64,000 nucleotides of DNA from Lottia gigantea (Eukaryota; Mollusca; Gastropoda; Lottiidae), in assembly GCF_000327385.1 (NCBI RefSeq), contig NW_008708276.1, positions 219,561 through 283,560 on the forward strand, written 5' to 3'. The position numbers and the translations under genes were made by a program. Position 1 is the stretch's first letter, and every line of letters starts with the position of its first letter. This document shows positions 59,982-64,000 of the stretch, piece after piece. The notes under the pieces are model-generated. The model was not told the origin of the DNA, searched no databases, and saw only the letters and a list, made by a program, of their open reading frames with translations.

Positions 59982-60350
59982 AGTATAAAACACAAGGGAA
60001 TATATTATAGTATAACACAAGGGAATATATTATAGTATAAATACAAGGGAATATATTATAGTATAACACAAGGGAATATATTATAGTATAACACAAGGGA
60101 ATATATTATAGTATAAATACAAGGGAATATATTATAGTATAAATACAAGGGAATATATTATAGTATAACACAAGGGAATATATTATAGTATAACACAAGG
60201 GAATATATTATAGTATAACACAAGGGAATATATTATAGTATAACACAAGGGAATATATTATAGTATAATACAAGGGAATATATTATAGTATAAATACAAG
60301 GGAATATATTATAGTATAAATACAAGGGAATATATTATAGTATAACACAA
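59982..60350. repeat. 25/26-bp tandem array, 14 copies, derived from a MITE end
   Basis: ACAAGGGAATATATTATAGT followed by ATAAC or ATAAAT repeats 14 times. The right side continues into ACACAATTCCTTCATAACA and AAGTATATATTATG, which matches the next part of the 51801-51983 MITE arm. The array therefore grew from the outer arm of such an element. Confidence 0.9.
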
Positions 60351-61834
60351 TTCCTTCATAACAAAGTATATATTATGTGTTGCATATTTATATAAATGTG
60401 TTTTTTGTTATATATTTCATTCAAATCAAATCCTTTTTATACCAACAATCAGTAATAATTGTTGATTCATTTATTTTTTTGCCAATTGGACATTTTTATC
60501 GTTCTGTTCAATTTTAAGTGCACAAGACAATGTGTTCAGACCATAACATTCCAAACAGGTCTTTATATTACAAGAATAATTTCTAAGTTTACTTTTAATT
60601 TCAACAGTTCTTGTATTTTTATAAAACTAGTATAGTATTATATATTATTTATGACTAGGTACGATTCTCTCAATCTAATTGTTAAAAACTGTTTTAAAAT
60701 ATACAAAGTATCCTGGCAATTTCTCACGTAAGTTACAACCAGGTGTTCTGTTGAAAATTGTTTAATTTGTAAAATCTGTAAGATAATAAACCTGGAGAAC
60801 AATTTAAGAGATTTTAAAGACTTATCCCACCTTCATAATCTATTAAATCATTAAATAATGACCCAGAATAGGTGATTATACCTTCAATTAATATAGAATA
60901 CAGACAATCATTAACCTTTTCAGAGAAAAAAATAATTCCCTACCCCTTGATAGTATTTATAGTTTTAAAACTTGTTGACATTAAAACAATGAGTACTTAT
61001 AAAATAATCTGATCAACAATTTCCCTTGATATCTTGATTCAAATATAAAATATATCTAATTTCACAGACATCACACAGAAATCTACTAAAAGTTACTTAA
61101 GTTATATTTAGATATTAAAAGAAGCCCAATTCAAATTTAAATCATTAAATATCCTAACTTTGATTTAAGATAGTTAATATTAAAAACCTTTAAACTACTT
61201 ATTATAATAGATATATATCTAATGTAAGCTACTCCAGTATAGTTTTTTATTACCATATACCTTTAGGTATAAAAGTCATCATACATTAGATAAAATATAT
61301 ATTATAACAACAAACAATATTTCAGATACTATATTTACTGAAATAATTGATGTACAGGTTGACTATAGATTATATTTAGTTTAAAGATAAAACAATGTAG
61401 ATATCTCTGATTTTATTCTGAGGGGTGATTGGGGATTGTGATCTTTTTATTTGGAGGGGTTATAGGTGTCAATTTTAGTTTTTCTTGTTTACCCTGAAAC
61501 AAGTAAGGTTTTCACAAATTATCTACAGACTCCTGTACTGATTTCTACCAAGAGAAATCTGAATAAATCACAGAAGATTTACTCAGAATATAAACCCAAA
61601 CCAGCAACATATTTATAAAACACTGTTGTTGTTTATTAGTTGTGACCTCGGCCAGTGCTTTCCATAGGAATTTTTATAAACTTTGCATGTTAGAATATTA
61701 GCCAAGTTTTCTAAAAATCTTATCATCATAATCTCAATTCATTTAAACTAATAATTAACAATGATTAATTAATCTAGTATAATATCTCAGGTGTAAAAAG
61801 GATTATTGAGATTAAACCTATTATGTATTACTAT
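60351..61834. other. Intergenic, nothing coding
   Basis: AT-rich. One GTGACCTCGGCCAGTGCTTT copy lies at about 61642-61661. I see no gene, RNA or clear element. Confidence 0.45.
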
Positions 61835-62230
61835 CTAGGTACTATCTAGGTGTTACTATCTAGGTACTATCTAGGTGTTACTATCTAGGTGTTACTATCT
61901 AGGTGTTACTATCTAGGTACTATCTAGATACTATCTAGGTGTTACTATCTAGGTGTTACTATCTAGGTACTATCTAGATACTATCTAGGTGTTACTATCC
62001 AGGTGTTACTATCTAGATACTATCTAGGTATTACTATCTAGGTGTTACTATCTAGGTACTATCTAGATACTATCTAGGTGTTACTATCTAGGTGTTACTA
62101 TCTAGGTACTATCTAGGTATTACTATCTAGGTGTTACTATCTAGATACTATCTAGGTGTTACTATCTAGGTGTTACTATCTAGATACTATATAGGTGTTA
62201 CTATGTAGGTATTACTATCTAGGTGTTACC
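61835..62230. repeat. Complex ACTATCTAGGT tandem array
   Basis: Mixtures of GTGTTACTATCTAG (14-15 bp) and GTACTATCTAG (11 bp) units alternate for 400 bp. Some stretches repeat as larger blocks (for example about 61896-61953 and 61953-62000). Confidence 0.9.
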
Positions 62231-62726
62231 TGTCAAAAACACCAACCCAGAAAATTTCTATTTCTTTTTTCACTCAACCTCAAAATTTCTTTCAGATTAA
62301 CCTATATCTTGTTTTAATCTATTTTTAGGTGAATTAATTTTAACATAATCCTATCAAAAAATAATCAAAATCTATTTTTATTGTAAAATCTGATTTCCTA
62401 ATAAAAATTCAGAGTCAAGATTTGACTTGTTGAATCTCGTGTGGTGTTTTAAAACTTACAGTGTTACAATAAACTATAAATATCTCAATTGAGGGAGCCT
62501 TATTCTTGAAAACTTAACGTAAGATGATTTTAGTGTTCCAGTCATCTGATTGGTCAATCACTAAAATCGATGGGGAGAGGGCTATAGAAGTTAGCCACAC
62601 ATGTAGAAGCCCCACAGATTCTATTGTCGAATCACCTACAGTATGACAATACGACTTCCTGATTATAAAATCTATAACTATTATATAGTATATTATCAGT
62701 TTATAACTGGAACAGCACCATATGGT
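62231..62726. other. Intergenic, nothing recognised
   Basis: AT-rich spacer between two arrays. CATCTGATTGGTCAATCACT near 62543 resembles interiors of MITEs elsewhere in the window. Confidence 0.4.
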
Positions 62727-64000
62727 TATCTTTACCTCTATCTTATATTGCTGGTAATAGTGTTTAATCTTTACCTCTATCTTATATTGCTGGTAATAGT
62801 ATTTAATCTTTACCTCTATCTTATATTGCTGGTAATAGTGTTTAATCTTTACCTCTATCTTATATTGCTGGTAATAGTGTTTAATCTTTACCTCTATCTT
62901 ATATTGCTGGTAATAGTGTTTAATCTTTACCTCTATCTTATATTGCTGGTAATAGTGTTTAATCTTTACCTCTATCTTATATTGCTGGTAATAGTGTTTA
63001 ATCTTTACCTCTATCTTATATTGCTGGTAATAGTATTTAATCTTTACCTCTATCTTATATTGCTGGTAATAGTGTTTAATCTTTACCTCTATCTTATATT
63101 GCTGGTAATAGTGTTTAATCTTTACCTCTATCTTATATTGCTGGTAATAGTGTTTAATCTTTACCTCTATCTTATATTGCTGGTAATAGTATTTAATCTC
63201 TACCTCTATCTTATATTGCTGGTAATAGTGTTTAATCTTTACCTCTATCTTATATTGCTGGTAATAGTGTTTAATCTTTACCTCTATCTTATATTGCTGG
63301 TAATAGTATTTAATCTTTACCTCTATCTTATATTGCTGGTAATAGTGTTTAATCTTTACCTCTATCTTATATTGCTGGTAATAGTGTTCAATCTCTACCT
63401 CTATCTTATATTGCTGGTAATAGTGTTTAATCTTTACCTCTATCTTATATTGCTGGTAATAGTGTTTAATCTTTACCTCTATCTTATATTACTGGTAATA
63501 GTATTTAATCTTTACCTCTATCTTATATTGCTGGTAATAGTATTTAATCTCTACCTCTATCTTATATTGCTGGTAATAGTGTTTAATCTTTACCTCTATC
63601 TTATATTGCTGGTAATAGTGTTTAATCTTTACCTCTATCTTATATTGCTGGTAATAGTGTTTAATCTTTACCTCTATCTTATATTGCTGGTAATAGTGTT
63701 TAATCTTTACCTCTATCTTATATTGCTGGTAATAGTGTTTAATCTTTACCTCTATCTTATATTGCTGGTAATAGTGTTTAATCTTTACCTCTATCTTATA
63801 TTGCTGGTAATAGTATTTAATCTTTACCTCTATCTTATATTGCTGGTAATAGTGTTTAATCTTTACCTCTATCTTATATTGCTGGTAATAGTGTTTAATC
63901 TCTACCTCTATCTTATATTGCTGGTAATAGTGTATAATCTTTACCTCTATCTTATATTGCCGGTAATAGTGTTTAATCTTTACCTCTATCTTATATTGCT
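62727..64000. repeat. 39-bp satellite-like array, 32 or more copies, runs off the window
   Basis: The unit TTTACCTCTATCTTATATTG with CTGGTAATAGTGTTTAATC repeats from about 62731 with a 39-bp period to the last base. The main variants are GTGTTTAATC versus GTATTTAATC and TTTACC versus TCTACC. The true length is unknown. Confidence 0.95.

Overview
The window is eukaryotic nuclear DNA from an animal. It is AT-rich, has GT-AG introns, single-copy metazoan housekeeping genes, tRNA-derived SINEs, many short inverted-repeat elements (MITEs) and long minisatellites. Protein divergence from the human orthologues, intron layout and repeat style suggest a lophotrochozoan, most probably a mollusc. That placement is inference; no species can be named from the sequence alone.

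Layout. 0.4-0.5 kb: a possible last exon of a gene that starts before the window. 3.26-3.85 kb (-): an intronless gene for a small MATH-like protein with a C-terminal membrane anchor; its last residues and stop codon lie inside a MITE. 5.9-20.3 kb (+): a 21-exon eIF3 subunit a gene (EIF3A, 1225 codons plus stop, all exon phases consistent). Four of its introns each hold a nearly identical 130-nt unit that folds like a box H/ACA snoRNA. 22.8-24.9 kb (-): LSM1 in four coding exons, with a 23-bp minisatellite filling intron 2. 25.8-27.4 kb (+): intronless PWP1. 28.1-29.6 kb (-): intronless KDM8/JMJD5. 32.1-35.2 kb (+): a five-exon DUF1295/steroid-reductase-like membrane protein. 38.0-45.1 kb (+): FNTA (farnesyltransferase/geranylgeranyltransferase-I alpha subunit) in eight exons, with a 50-N assembly gap in intron 3. 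53.7-55.5 kb (-): a two-exon LZTS/Fez1-family coiled-coil gene. 55.5-64 kb: no gene found, and several satellite-like arrays, the last running off the right edge.

The genes are mostly housekeeping and are not an operon. Several share a theme of RNA and translation: eIF3a in initiation, LSM1 in mRNA decay, PWP1 in rRNA production, and the snoRNA candidates in rRNA or snRNA modification. FNTA lipidates small GTPases, KDM8 is a 2-oxoglutarate oxygenase, and LZTS proteins are scaffolds.

The most notable signal is the set of four same-strand H/ACA-like RNA units confined to EIF3A introns. EIF3A is also the host of SNORA19 in human. The second theme is that at least two MITE families appear to have seeded tandem arrays: a 37-bp unit at 8.2 kb matching the core of a perfect-TIR element at 43.5 kb, and a 25/26-bp unit at 60 kb matching the end of an element at 51.8 kb.
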